A DNA stretch of 64,000 bases from Cliona cf. orientalis (Eukaryota > Porifera > Demospongiae > Clionaida > Clionaidae): positions 2,480,001-2,544,000 of the forward strand of contig OZ005705.1 of assembly GCA_963930775.1 (NCBI GenBank), given 5' to 3'. The position numbers were made by a program, and so were the translations under genes. How positions within the stretch are numbered: the stretch's first letter is position 1; each line of letters opens with the position of its first letter. Below, in pieces: positions 1-43,500 of the stretch. The notes under the pieces were generated by a model that made no database searches, had not been told where the DNA came from, and worked only from the letters and a program-made list of their open reading frames with translations.

Positions 1-45
1 TGTATGTATATGAATCTCTAACTTTTATTTATAATTATTATATAG

Positions 46-31424
<31,379 letters not shown>

Positions 31425-32553
31425 AAGCAAATAGTACTACGAATAGAATAATAATTATTATATACTTGCATGTTAAAGTACCATCAGATTCTGAAATATT
31501 ATACTCTTATATACATGGACAGGGATTCATAGAGGATTTTTTCATGGGGGGGAGGGGGGGGAGGGGTGGGGAAGGTTCTATAGTGTAATAAAGGGTGCTT
31601 GTCCAAATTCCTTGTGGAAAAATTAACATCATTATGATGTTAGGGGGGAGGGGGTCTGTCATACTAAAAGTGGTCCCCCTGGACTGTCCATTGCAACTAT
31701 ATATAGTCCCCCTGCCATTTACGAGAGGGGTTAGGAGTTGGGTTTCAGGTATAAAATTAATGGTTATCAGGGTTTGTCTCAAGGATTTGTATAGCAGGGT
31801 TAGACTCCAGGGTCGACTGTATGGCAGCTAGGGTTAGTCTCCAGGGTTTGTTCTGGGGGGACCAAATACGACGCAGTGGACCGTCCGGGGAGACCACAAT
31901 TTTGGGGGGACCATTGACAGCGTGACAGGTCTTTCACAACGTTTTACAACTGCATTGTCAAGCAGACTTGAGCTTTTGTTGTGATTATGCATTCTTGTGG
32001 TTGAGCAAGTCTAGACACTGGGTCCATCAGTGTCAAAATTTCATTTTAGTGAGAGCTGTGTTGCACCACATAGCTAAAACTGTACACGTAGCTACAGGCA
32101 AGCAAGAAATTAAACTGTCAAAGAAGCACAGGTATGTATGCAATGAATCCATGAAGACATAATATAACTAGCACTGTAGAATACAAGTGAATACCAAATA
32201 ATATTATGTGGGCTAAATGGTGCTGAATCCGAGTTTCGGTGTTGAATCTATGTACGTGAAATGCTCTCGGATGTTAAGGGAGGGGGATAAAATGATAATA
32301 TCATAATGAAATTTTTCCACAAGGACTAATCCCCTGATCATGATATAATATGTGATGGGATCTTGGGGCATGCTCCATAGGCCGGATATTTAATTTTACA
32401 GACTGTCAGACTGAAGTTTAGATGGCACATACGCGAAGTAATTATTATCTTGCATATATAATTATTACTACGCCACCCTGTGGTTGGGGGTACACCTGCA
32501 GGGTATATTATGCTATGGCATAGCATTTTTGTACTGTGTGGTGTATAAAATAA
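31425..32553. other. Intergenic spacer after the dynein gene
   Basis: No gene seen. It contains G-rich runs (31542-31575) and an imperfect inverted-repeat pair near 31605-31660 and 32270-32330 (CTTGTGGAAAAATT / AATTTTTCCACAAG) bounding about 0.7 kb. No AATAAA lies close to the stop; AATAAT occurs about 25 nt after it. Confidence 0.6.
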
Positions 32554-33341
32554 TTGGGGCGAGCCTGAGCGAGCCCCACATAGACGAGACAAACGCTCGC
32601 AATCCATATAATATTATTATGTTTATTATTATTTTATATGTATGGTACGTCCGTCACGCGCGAACCGCCATAGACATTGTACAGCGCTGCGCGGTATATT
32701 TCAAAAGGCCGCATGAAAACATTTGCGTCAGCATAGTCACGTGTTTTTTTGACACATTGAATTATTTCAAAGGCCACTTTATTACGACTATACTTGTTCT
32801 TTGCTACTGTTTTAGTATGAGTTCTACTAACACTCAATCTGCTGAAGCGAAGAGACTCGGGAGAAAAGGCTTCAAAGAAGGCGCGAAAGAGAGAGAGCGC
32901 ATCGTGCGCCGTACAGAAGCAAGCAGAAGGCTCCAAAGGAGGACACTCTGAGCGAGATAGAGCCTGTCATCAGCTCAATAGCGCAAGGACCAGCTAAGAA
33001 TACGATAAAGATAGACTAGACGTACTGCTCACTGATGACTCTGGTAAAACTTTGTATTGACTGTCGGTACTGAAGGATGGAAGGGGACTATCATGCAGCT
33101 GTAGACCTACTAGCCTCGAACCCAGGCTCACTTTCGGGTGTGAGCCTGGGTTCGAGGCTATAGACCTACAGGCCTACACGGCACTATGAGACTGTCTGTC
33201 ATTGTTTGCTTGGCTCTGTACCAGTAGTCTTCAAGATTTATCGTGCTATGGCTTTATTAAAGTTTTCGAGTAGCAGCTACTGACAGAGACTTTCAGAGGC
33301 TCAGCTCAGGCTCGCCCCAAACAGGCCCTGCATGTCACTAG
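32554..33341 (+). mobile_element. Helentron-like family 1, copy 1
   Basis: The 5' end TTGGGGCGAGCCTGAGC has its 17-nt reverse complement GCTCAGGCTCGCCCCAA near the 3' end. After that come 21 nt ending CACTAG followed by T. An inverted repeat at the 5' end paired with a subterminal 3' copy and a CTAG terminus resembles Helentron/Helitron2 non-autonomous elements. A short basic frame (32817-32951, ending RRTEASRRLQRRTL) may be a relic of an element protein. A palindrome with a 9-bp duplication lies inside it. Confidence 0.6.
33111..33160. mobile_element. Foldback element with 9-bp target duplication
   Basis: Perfect 21-nt arms (TAGCCTCGAACCCAGGCTCA plus C) surround an 8-nt spacer and are flanked by TAGACCTAC on both sides (33102-33110 and 33161-33169). 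A 9-bp duplication is typical of Mutator-type transposition. Confidence 0.75.
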
Positions 33342-33348
33342 TATTTAA

Positions 33349-34008
33349 TTGGGGCGAGCCGAAGCGAGCCCCACACAGGTGATATATACCAATCGAGATT
33401 TTCCGTTTATATGTGTATATGTGTATATCTGCCGTACGTCCTTCCGTACCGTATCTATATATCTTCTATTTGAACGATGTACATTCAATATTTTCAATTA
33501 ATGCGCATGCGTAGTTGCACACAACGTTGACTCAACGTTCATTAACTGTGGAGTCTTCAGCTGCGAGAGAAAAAAACTCCAACGTAGAAGAGGAAGGGAG
33601 CGAGCTCATCGAGCAGCTGAAACTGCAGCCGAAAAAGAAGAAAGGTTAAGAAAACGTAGAAAGAGAGACCAGGAAAGGAGAGCTGCAGAAACACAAGAAC
33701 AGAGACAGACAAGACTTCAGAGAAAGCGCTCTAGGCAGAGCGAAAGTTTTCATCAGAAACTGAAGAACAGCGAGGGGTCAGATTGATTAGATTAAGTAAT
33801 AACCAAAGGAGAGATTGGTGAGAGTCTCAGGACGAGCATCTACTCACTATAGGAACATATGCACAATCATATGAATTCAGTAACTTTAGACAGCTGTGAA
33901 ATATTATCTGAACATATAGCCTATTGAAAATTCCACTTTTATTATACCATAACACTTGTGTGGGGTTCGCGGAGGCTCGCCCCATTGATGTTGAAACATC
34001 TTCTCTAG
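33349..34008 (+). mobile_element. Helentron-like family 1, copy 2 (diverged)
   Basis: It begins TTGGGGCGAGCCGAAGCG 8 bases after copy 1 ends. The 3' part has GGCTCGCCCC, then hairpin GATGTTGAAACATC, then TTCTCTAG followed by T. It carries the coding relic annotated at 33541-33786. Confidence 0.6.
33541..33786 (+). pseudogene. Basic RRAAET-repeat protein fragment in Helentron-like copy
   Basis: An open frame of 81 residues to a TGA, without an in-frame ATG, is rich in Arg/Glu/Lys and contains HRAAETAAEKEERLRKRR and RRAAETQEQRQTRLQRKR. From family knowledge, repeats of this kind occur at the N-terminus of many Helitron replicase-helicase predictions of simple animals, which fits its place within a Helentron-like element. 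It is a fragment; no Rep or helicase motif remains. Confidence 0.4.
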
Positions 34009-34501
34009 TATTACCATATAAGGGCATGCAAGAGGAAGCTGACGACCCTTACCAGCATTGCGGTAGCGCAGCACACGGTACACGTATACGAAAAGCGTTG
34101 CCTCATTGCCCTCGCACTCGTACGTGTGAGGTACTGGTCGTCAAACACGAGGTATCGCGCTTAATACAGCCAGCCATGGTCTACGAAGAAAGAGAGCCAG
34201 GTATTGAGGCAAATTGGCCATAATGTGCATGATATTGACGATATTATAATGACAGAATACGTTCAATAACGCCATCAAAGCTAAAGGCTGATGATTGTGA
34301 CGCGTCAAATAATCTCGCCCCCCTCCCTCCCCTGCCTGAAACTTATCTGTATCAGTGCCATCATGATTCACATGTTGTGGGATCCGGATTCAAGGAAGAA
34401 AGCAGGCTCGACCGGATGCAGCTGGATAGACAATAACTGATTTGAAATAATTGCAGCTTTTAATATCAGGCAGATCCTGAGCTGATCAATTGCAACCGAA
34501 G

Positions 34502-34582
34502 ATGGCATTCGTACAATTGCTGGTTTCTTCGATAATATTTTTCTGTATTTTCATCATTGAAGATGGTGCTGCCAGCAGAAGT
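34502..34582 (+). CDS. RTK exon 1: signal peptide
   Basis: Exon 34502-34582 encodes 27 residues: a short N-region, a hydrophobic core (LLVSSIIFFCIFII) and a polar end (EDGAASRS). It is a typical signal peptide given its own exon. It ends in phase 0 at GTGAGT and joins exon 2 across a 9.8-kb intron. That join is inferred from phase and from the absence of a signal peptide downstream, not from a transcript. Confidence 0.7.
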
Positions 34583-37500
34583 GTGAGTAGCTTATAAATA
34601 ATTATTCATTATCAGTATATTTTTAATAGTACCTATGCCAAAATTTGTGCAGCCCTACTTGTCGATATTTCTGAATCAGTGCTTATTGCACTTACGTATC
34701 TTCACCTGAATTGTGTTGCTGTTGTACTATAGAGCCTATACAATCTTTTGTAATGCTATTATAGTATTGTACATGGCCCTTATTAACTCTCGCTGCAAAG
34801 CATTGGTGGATGATTACTACAATGTCATGCAATCGTTGGCAATTTTTGTCCGCCCGTCTCTCCGTTCGTCGCAACCCTCCTGTGCTAAATTGTATACGGG
34901 TCGTCTGAGAGAAAGTACGCATTTGAAGTATACATGGCATAAAGGAAGAGTGGTCACGTAGTATGTCTTGCCTGGTGGTGTAGTAGGCCAGTCTACCTCA
35001 GCTACATGACTGATTGCCATTCTGTGCTTTGCTGGTCAGTTGTCAGTGCAGTTACAGTGTAAACAGGCAGTAGCTCTCAAGTGCATAATTCAGTTTAAGT
35101 ACCGTAAATCGCAAATGTTACAACTTGAATAGTACTCAAATCAATATCAATACTGACTCACAATACATACACAGAACAAGTTCTGATCTGCATGCACACA
35201 AAAAGGACTATTAAATACAAAACAGAAAACATACAAAATGCACAGTATTAATGTTAAGTCACGTGTCCAATGTTTCCGGGATATTATATCCCTCCCTCCT
35301 TAAATTAGAGCTCCAAACGATCAGGAGGTCGGCGAGTACGAGTTGGATATGTTTTTGGTGTGTTGACTAGGGGAGGGGAAGGGCGAGCATCTTGAGCTGA
35401 ATCATGGACTGACTCCGGACTTTGAACTTCGTCGGACACCTCTTCCCCATTATCAGAAAATTCCTCGCCAGTAGACAATATAGCAAACTTTCTGGGAGAC
35501 AATTATGTCTGTCGGATACTTGAGGAGTAACTGTCTTTGAATACCGCCTCCGCATCTGATCAAAATGTTGCCTAACTCGTGATCCATCTGTCAGTTCCAC
35601 CAATGCTGACACTGGTCCTCGAAGAGTGGCAACGCAACCCTCGAGTCATCTCTGTCCATACCGACCATAGTTTTTGACATACACTTTCTCTCCCTCCTCA
35701 AATGATCGCTCTTGTGCGTGGTGATCGTGCTGCTTCTTTTGTTGCATTTGTTTCTTTTCCACGTTCTGTGCTAAGTTTGGCTGTAACAAATTCAGGCAAG
35801 ATCTCAGCTGTCGATTCATAAGCAATTCCGCAGGCGACTTTCCTGTGGTGTAATCCTGTAGTTAATTAGGACTCGAGAGAGCTTTAGCTGCAAATTACCT
35901 TCAACCATCTTCTGTATACCATTCTTTATGGTCTGTACTGCTCTCTCCACGAGCCCATTTGACGATGGATGGTATGGTGTTACTAGCACATGGTGTATGC
36001 CATTTCTGAGGCAAAATTGAGTAAACTCGTCTGACGTGAACTGTGGACCATTGTCCGATACCACAGTTTCTGGGATTCCATGTTGTGCAAACATACACCT
36101 TACTAGTTGTTCGATCGTGGCTGTGGCTGTTGTTGTTGACATGAGTTTTGCCTCAATCCATTTTGAATGGGCGTCTATGGCTATATATTAACATCATTTT
36201 CCTTCAATGGTGCCAACAAAGTCAATATGAATACGTCGTGAAGGCCATTGCCATGGTTGCAGGGGTGCTGCTGGAGGTGTAGCTTTCACTTGCTGGCACT
36301 GATTGCAGTGCTGTACTACTCTTTCAATGTCCTTATCCATGTGGGGTCACCATACAAACATGCGAGCCAACGTTTTCATCCTGGATATGCCAGGGTGCCC
36401 ACCGTGAAGTTCTTGCAACACATGCTGTCGGCCAGGCTCTGGGATCAACACACGACTTCCCCAGAGGATACAATCGTCCATCACTGATAGTTCCGTTCGT
36501 TTGTTCCAGTATGCTACCAACAAGTCAAGTTGGATGAAGCGTCAAAAGCTTACACTGTGATCAATACGCATCGTGGTCTTTTCCGGTACAATCGGCTCCC
36601 ATTTGGAGTGGCATCAGCCCCAAGTTGTTTTCAACGCATGATGGAGAGTTTATTGAAGGGCATTCCGGGCATTGTCGTGTATATTGACGATGTGTTAGTG
36701 ACGGGAAAGACAGATGACGAGCATTTGACAGCTTTAGAAGAAGTCCTGCAAAGATTGGAGCAGGCAGGACTATGTCTCCAGTTTATGGTTCCCTCGGTGA
36801 TCTACCTGGGCCATCATATAGACGCTGAAGGCCTACGTCCAGTGGCAGAAAAGGTAGAAGCAATAAAGGATGCACCAGAACCACGAAATAGATCAGAGCT
36901 GAAGTCATAATATTTGGGGCTTTTGTCGTCTTACTCCCGATTCATGGCGAATATGTCAACCACTCTGGCACCATTCTTAGATTACTGTTTACTCAGGCAT
37001 GACACTACGTGGAGATGGGGAGTGGCAGAGAAGAGCGCCTTTGTGGCATCCAAGGAGCAGTTCCTGTCAAATCAAGTGCTTATCCATTATGACCCAAAGA
37101 TGGAGTTGGTAGTGGCCTGTGATGCATCAGCGTATGGAGTGGGTGTAGTTTTGTCCCACAGGCTACCAGATAGAACCGAACGACCGATCGGATTTGTATC
37201 TCGCACACTGTCAGACGCGGAAAAGAAATATTCACAGATCGAAAAAGAAGGACTTGCATGTGTTTTCGGAGTCACAAAATTTCACGAGTACGTACATGGA
37301 CGACATTTCAGATTGATTACTGATCATAAACCACTACAGTCACTCTTTGATGGAAAATATCCCATATCTTCACAAGCATCGGGTCGCATCAAACGCTGGG
37401 CCCTCAGCTCAGCATGTAGGAGTATGATCTCGAATGTCGCTCAACACATCAACATGGGAACGCAGATGCCCTTAGCAGGTTACCATTACCAGACACACCT

Positions 37501-40500
37501 TCAGCAGTTCCAGTTCCAGCCGAGGATGTTCTTCTCATGGAACATCTGGAGTCTTCTCCAGTCACAGCAGCACAGATCAAGAATTGGACACTCAAAGATC
37601 CTTAGCTCTCACAGGTGTTGCGTTGCATCAAACAAGGATGGCCAAATCAAGTGAATCTAGAAATGCTAAGCTTGACTCAGGTCTAACTTTGTGAATCTCT
37701 CTCCTCCTCCTACCTGAGCAAATAGATCTTGTATCTTGGGTACCGGGTATTTGTCTACTTTGGCAGCTTGATTTACAGTGACTTTAAAGTCCCCGCAAAT
37801 CCGCACAGACTTTCCGTCGCTTTTGAGAACCGGAACAATTGGTGCTGCCCAATCAGCGAATTGGACAGGTTCGATTATTCCTTCATTTTCTAACCGATCT
37901 AGCTCCTTTTCAGTCATGTCTTTCAGTGAGTATGGGACAGACCGTGCCTTATAAAATCTTGGGGTTGCTGTTGGATCCACCTGCAATTTGGCTTCGTAGC
38001 CTTTGAGTGTTCCTAGTTCTGCGTTGAAGACAGTCGAGTGCTATTTCAGGACATCTGCTACCGTGCTGCGTTGCAACAGGTGCATGAATCCTTTTCCAAT
38101 TCAACGTAAAATGTGACAACCAATCTCGACCAAACAGCGTGGGGCCATTGCCCTCCACCACAATCAATGATAATTCCTGTTTTTGGCCCTCATATACCAC
38201 CTCTACTTGTGCTTCCCCTAGTACATTCTGCTGTTCTCCTGAGTATGTCTTCAACCGGGTGGTGGTCTCCTGGAGGGGGGTGCTCCGGCCAAAAATGCGT
38301 AAATGTTTCCTTCGATGCCAGGGACACTGCTGCTCCTGTGTCCAGCTCCACGGCTATTTCCTTCCCCTCGATTCGCACTTCTACTTCCAGCGGCTTCTGT
38401 GGAAAACATTTTTCAGCTGCTGTGGTCACCTGATTCAAAGAATATTCTTCATACTCAGGGCTCTCCATTTGCACGACCCTCACTGGGTTCCTTGCATTTT
38501 GCTGCTGTGCACTGTTTGACTTCTTGCTGCCACACATTCTTGCTGTGTGCCCTGGTTTACCGCAATTAAAACACGGTTTTCCTATGAAACGACACTGGGA
38601 GGGAACGTGGTTTGTTCCTCCACACCGATAACATGGCTCTTGACCTTTGCGACTTTCCCCGCCATGCACCTGGTGCACTTGTTCGCTTAGCGTCAGCTGC
38701 ACTGCATTGGATTCTCCCTGTAAAATCTCAGATGGTTGAGGGTCGTAGTGCTTCTTCAAAGACGCGACCAGTTCCTCGAGCGCTTTTTCTCCTGGCTTGG
38801 CGGGAGCCACCAAGCTAGCCAGTAGTTTGTAGCACCGCGGGCCGATCAAGGAGAGGAACATAGCTCTTTTCTTTTCGGCTCCGTCTACGTCATTTGCCAC
38901 AAAATAATGATCGATTCTTTCTGCATACTGCGACCATTCCTCCTGACCTTCTACGAACTCTCCGACTTGGCCGATCAACTTAGCTGCCATACTGTCAACA
39001 AAATCCCGGCCTCGTCGCCACTTGTTACAACTCGAATAGTACTCAAATCAATATCAATACTGACTCACAATACATACACAGAACAAGTTCTGATCTGCAT
39101 GCACACAAAAAGGACTATTAAATACAAAACAGAAAGCATACAAAATGCACAGTATTAATGTTAAGTCACGTGTCCAATGTTTCCGGGATATTACAGCGAA
39201 TATTTCGTGTCTAAAATATTTCATGTGATAATTAAATAATTTTCGGACAAACAACCCTGTACCGCATTATCGTTAATATTGCGAGTGTATTTCGTGCATT
39301 TAATTTTTGTACACGCCATCCTGTCCGAAAATATTTTAACATCAAAATATTCACGATTTACGGTATGTCACAGAGGCTTTGTGCCTTTCCCCAACTCCTA
39401 GATCGTTCACTGACTCTGAAGAGAACAGTACCAGAACCCGGTTCAGGTGCAGGGTATATAGTTCAATACTCCTGATACTGAACACAGTGAGCCAAGCTAG
39501 GCGCATGAGTCATGCATGCATGTAGCAATGAGGGTTCTGCACTCCTGTGCATTCATTGGAGCTTACAATTAATCTCAGCGGGAGAGATTGTGGATACAAA
39601 AACATGGTAAGTGCGCGTCTGAAGTATTCCAGGTGTTTTATATTAACCTGAATAATATATAATTATGTCAAATCTGATTCACTAAAATAATTAATTTTTA
39701 GAGTTTCCTGCTATAATATGGTATACAATAATAATTATCTGTACATGTTTCTGTATAACAGTGCAAGCTCTGCTCTGCTTATTGATTACTCCCAATTTAA
39801 AAGTGTTCTAAAGAACTGAGATTCTCTAATAATTTCCTTTGTCACCAAAATCAAAAGTGATAAAGTTTAATTTTACCTCATGACATTGTGGTTATAGATT
39901 TGTACACGCTGTAATAGTCAGAGTAATATAGGATATTATATTAACTTATTCACTGTATAGGCTCAAAATCACTCACTAGCTAATTCTATAGTACATGCCA
40001 GATTGCGTGTGCATGGCTATAAACTCTGCCAGCCATGAGACACATCCCACCCAAAATTATTGCATGGTAAGGAGTTCATCTGGCTTTCATTGCTCAAGGA
40101 AACCAGGGTTTCATTTAGGATTTTTATCAAGGGGGGGGGGGGGGGAGGGCAAATGCAACAATTCCAGAGTTAAGGGGGGCAAAGACCATAGTATGTTTTC
40201 CATCCGTGAAGAATGACATTGTGCTCATTAACCTCATTATATTAGGGGGGTCAGGGGGTATGCTCCCCCAGGAAAATTTTTTAGTGTTTCAACCTCTGAG
40301 ACTGTTTCTGGTGGCTTCTGAGCACTCGGATAGGGAAAGTCTGTCAGTAATATCCACTGGTTCCCCTCTATTTCAAGTCAAATGTTGCAAGGATATGGGA
40401 TGTGTCTCCTTCCGCGCGTAGCATGAAGCTTTAGCTAATTTATGACTTAAATAAGCAAAACTGTCGCTTTGGATACTTTCACCGGTTAAATCTTTTACTT

Positions 40501-43500
40501 GTGCATGTATTGCATGTATGGATGGTGGCTACTCTCAAGGGGGGCAGCCAGCTTCCAAGGGGGGGCGAGTGACCCCTCCCGCATCCCCTTAAATGAAACC
40601 CTGGAAACTTATACCGCTGATAAACATTAGTTTTCCTTTAAAACACATTCTCTTTTATTTCATCCAATTCTCTTTTGCAGGATTACAAATAATTTGATCT
40701 ATTTCTTTAGCAGCCATGCTAAGAGATCCAGCAATTTTGATAACAAAAATCATTTTAACAAAAATGATCACATGAATTAGTTAAATTGCTAGCAGCAAAA
40801 AGGAGATGCTGTAAACTCCAGTCAGTTTCACCTTAAATTACAGTGTCTTCTAAAGATAACAGCATAAAGTCTCTGATTTGAAAGCATCTTGGTTGAGGTG
40901 CTGGATATCTAAGAGAAAAACAGTCATACATTGTCATAACATAAACGCTAAATTTAGGTACTCTATACTGCTGTGGGTTGCCTAAATTTAGGCACTCTAC
41001 TGGACACGACATGCATACAACCTGTGGGTTACCTAAAATTAGGTATAGTAATTACCTCTATTATACTATGTTTACCACACAGCGCTTAATTTTCAACCAC
41101 GCCTCCTAAGTATTGGCCACACCCCTTAATTAATGGTCATCCAAATTATGCTAGTTGGAATTGACACGTGTTAATGGTAGTCTGGGTGCCAGCCCCTTCA
41201 CAAGAGGAGGAAGGGTCTGGTACACTTCGCATCAGCGACTTGTTCTTCACACCCCACGGGTACCATGGGGCGACAATTGAGTATGAAAGCGTCATCCATA
41301 CGTATTGTGACGTATACTTGCGTAAGTTCGTGCATTCCATAGCGATACCCATACCAATAATCTGAGTGCAGCTAGCTAGATCGAACGGATAGTAAAATCG
41401 GATCGCCTTTGTGCTTAGTCATAGATTTGCCTATCAGTGCTCTTAGCCAAGATCGCGCTGACTGAATAGCTGACAAGCTGTGCTTCTCTCGGGTACGTTT
41501 TGAGGGCCAAGTGCATGAAGCGCTTTTGGGAAGTACGAGACTAGGCCTGGCCTTGCGTTTAGTGGATAAGAAGAGCAGCGGGCGAGCGTGTCTGGTCTTC
41601 ATTGAACCTGCAAATATCGTTTGATCGCGTTCATAAAGAACGATAGTAGCCATTTCAAACTGGACCCCCCGTCAAGCCCCGTCTATTTAATTAGCACTTC
41701 CGAATTTATGTTCACACCCACTTCGTTAGAGCTACTTTTGCCGACTCAGCAGAACAAGTTGCTGATGCGAAGTGTACCAGACCCTTCCTCCTCTTGTGAA
41801 GGGGCTGGCACCCAGACTATGTTAATGGCTGCTCAGCTACATGTATAGAATATTCAATAAAGTTGGGCCTGGGTTTGTAGGTAGATATTAATTCTACAAC
41901 AGTTATACAATTGATAGCCTTAAATCCTGCGCTTCCCTTATGGTTATATAGAATGTGTGGCTCACCAAAGGGTGGGGGGACATTGTCCTTGTGTGCCTAT
42001 GCTGAATCCAGAATCAGTCACTATCATGGCCTAGCTTATCATTTTCTTTGCTAGATAGCCAGCCTATCCACATGAATCTATATACTGCACGGTGAGCCAC
42101 ACATAGGTATTGTCATTCTGAGTCACCTAAATGTCAGGCCTAGCCCTGATTGAACACTATACAGCCTAGTCTAGTATATAGCTCGAGGCATTCTATTTAA
42201 TCCCCACCGTGACCTATGATTGACATGCAGCCAGACTCATGGCTGTGCTAAATTATAGTTAAAACTGAGCGAATTTAGTTCATGCAGGTTTTAGTGTACG
42301 GAAAAAATAATACACAGAACACAATAAGCGTAGCTGCACTTACCTACCGCTAGCAGTTATCAGGAGCCATGTTGATCTTCGATGACAGCTGCAAAATTCG
42401 GAGGTCAAAGTTCATGTAGAAGCGGGATCTTGGAAGCACTGCTGCTGTCTGAGCCTGGGTTCGAAGCTACCTTCACAGCGCGATGGTGGTATCTCCGGTA
42501 AATACAAAAAGAGAGGATTCAAAATGATGATTATTTGCACCTACTATTTGGTAAGCCTTTTCCGTTTTTGATAGTGCTATTATCCAAGGGCTAGCTAAAA
42601 TCATTTTTAATATAGCTAGCTAGCTGTACAACTATGATGTGTCTGTGTGGCCCGGGATAGTAGAATCCACTAAAGCGGAGTAAGAAGTGGAGTGGAGTTG
42701 AAGGCAGTAATTCAACATTAATTTTAATAAGAGTATGATTTCCTTAGTAACAGTTTTGAGTCATTGTTTTCTACTTAGTGTGCTTTAATTAGAAACGGTG
42801 TTGGAGTACTGCCTGTCCCAGTGTCTCCCCGTGTACACTGTCCCCCCAGATACTCTGCACTAGAGCCACGTGCTCCCCCCCTCCCCCGGCATGAACTCTA
42901 GAGTAGAATGTCGTAGATCCTCTCCAGTGTTACATGTCCCCACACAGAGAAGCGTTGGGGGGGGGGGGGGGGGGGGAGGGGGGGAGGGATCTGCCGGGGA
43001 ATGCTAGAGCCATCCCACTATGCTCAGGGCAAAGAAGGGGGACTAAGCTCCCTCATTTTTGGAATAGGTGTACTTATTTGTATGCCATTACACTATCAAA
43101 CTACTCCACTGCATGAGGGTCAAATTTTCCTATAGGAGCATGCCTAACTTTTTGTTTTTCCTGCCACTTTGACTTAGCTAGCTACCTAGTTATAATATAT
43201 GCCGTGAAGGCTGATTCTGTACATATGGGGACATTAACCATGGGTCAGCTACGCCAGACTATGGGGACACATAGCCCTAGAAAGGACACGTGGCTCTAGT
43301 GTCAAATGTCCTAAGGAGACACCCTACTCTATTGAAGTACATCCCCGAGGACATACTACCCTAGGGTACAGTGTCCGGGGGGACAACTTTTGGTGGGGGG
43401 GGGGGGGGGGGGATCATGTGACACTATAAGAACAGTCTCCACTAAAGCAAAATGAAATATTGGGCCACAGTATTGTAGCAGTACCTAAATTTAGGTTGTG

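Larger units (their letters stand above)
35116..39195 (-). mobile_element. Ty3/Gypsy LTR retrotransposon, defective
   Basis: Two 173-bp LTRs (TGTTACAACT...ATTACA) differ at about 3 sites. They are flanked by near-identical 5-bp duplications, GCAAA and GCGAA. Reading on the minus strand are gag with two zinc knuckles, protease, reverse transcriptase, then integrase; this order (integrase last) defines Ty3/Gypsy. The middle of pol is inverted, the capsid region appears shortened, and stops and frameshifts occur, so it cannot be autonomous. High LTR identity suggests recent insertion. Confidence 0.92.
35100..39365. mobile_element. MITE split by the Gypsy insertion
   Basis: TACCGTAAATCGC at 35100-35112 and CGATTTACGGTA ending at 39365 are matching ends of one MITE. 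Removing the Gypsy element leaves about 180 bp resembling the intact copy at 45123-45321 (TACCGCAGATCGGGATATTT...GATCTACGGTA). Confidence 0.75.

Noticed and set aside
37087..37275. Minus-strand frame inside the Gypsy element
   Set aside because: Antisense of the RNase H coding segment, which reads on the plus strand there.
39577..39604. 28-nt exon-like segment between AG and GTAAGT in RTK intron 1
   Set aside because: Including it puts a stop at the start of exon 2, while direct joining of exons 1 and 2 keeps frame.
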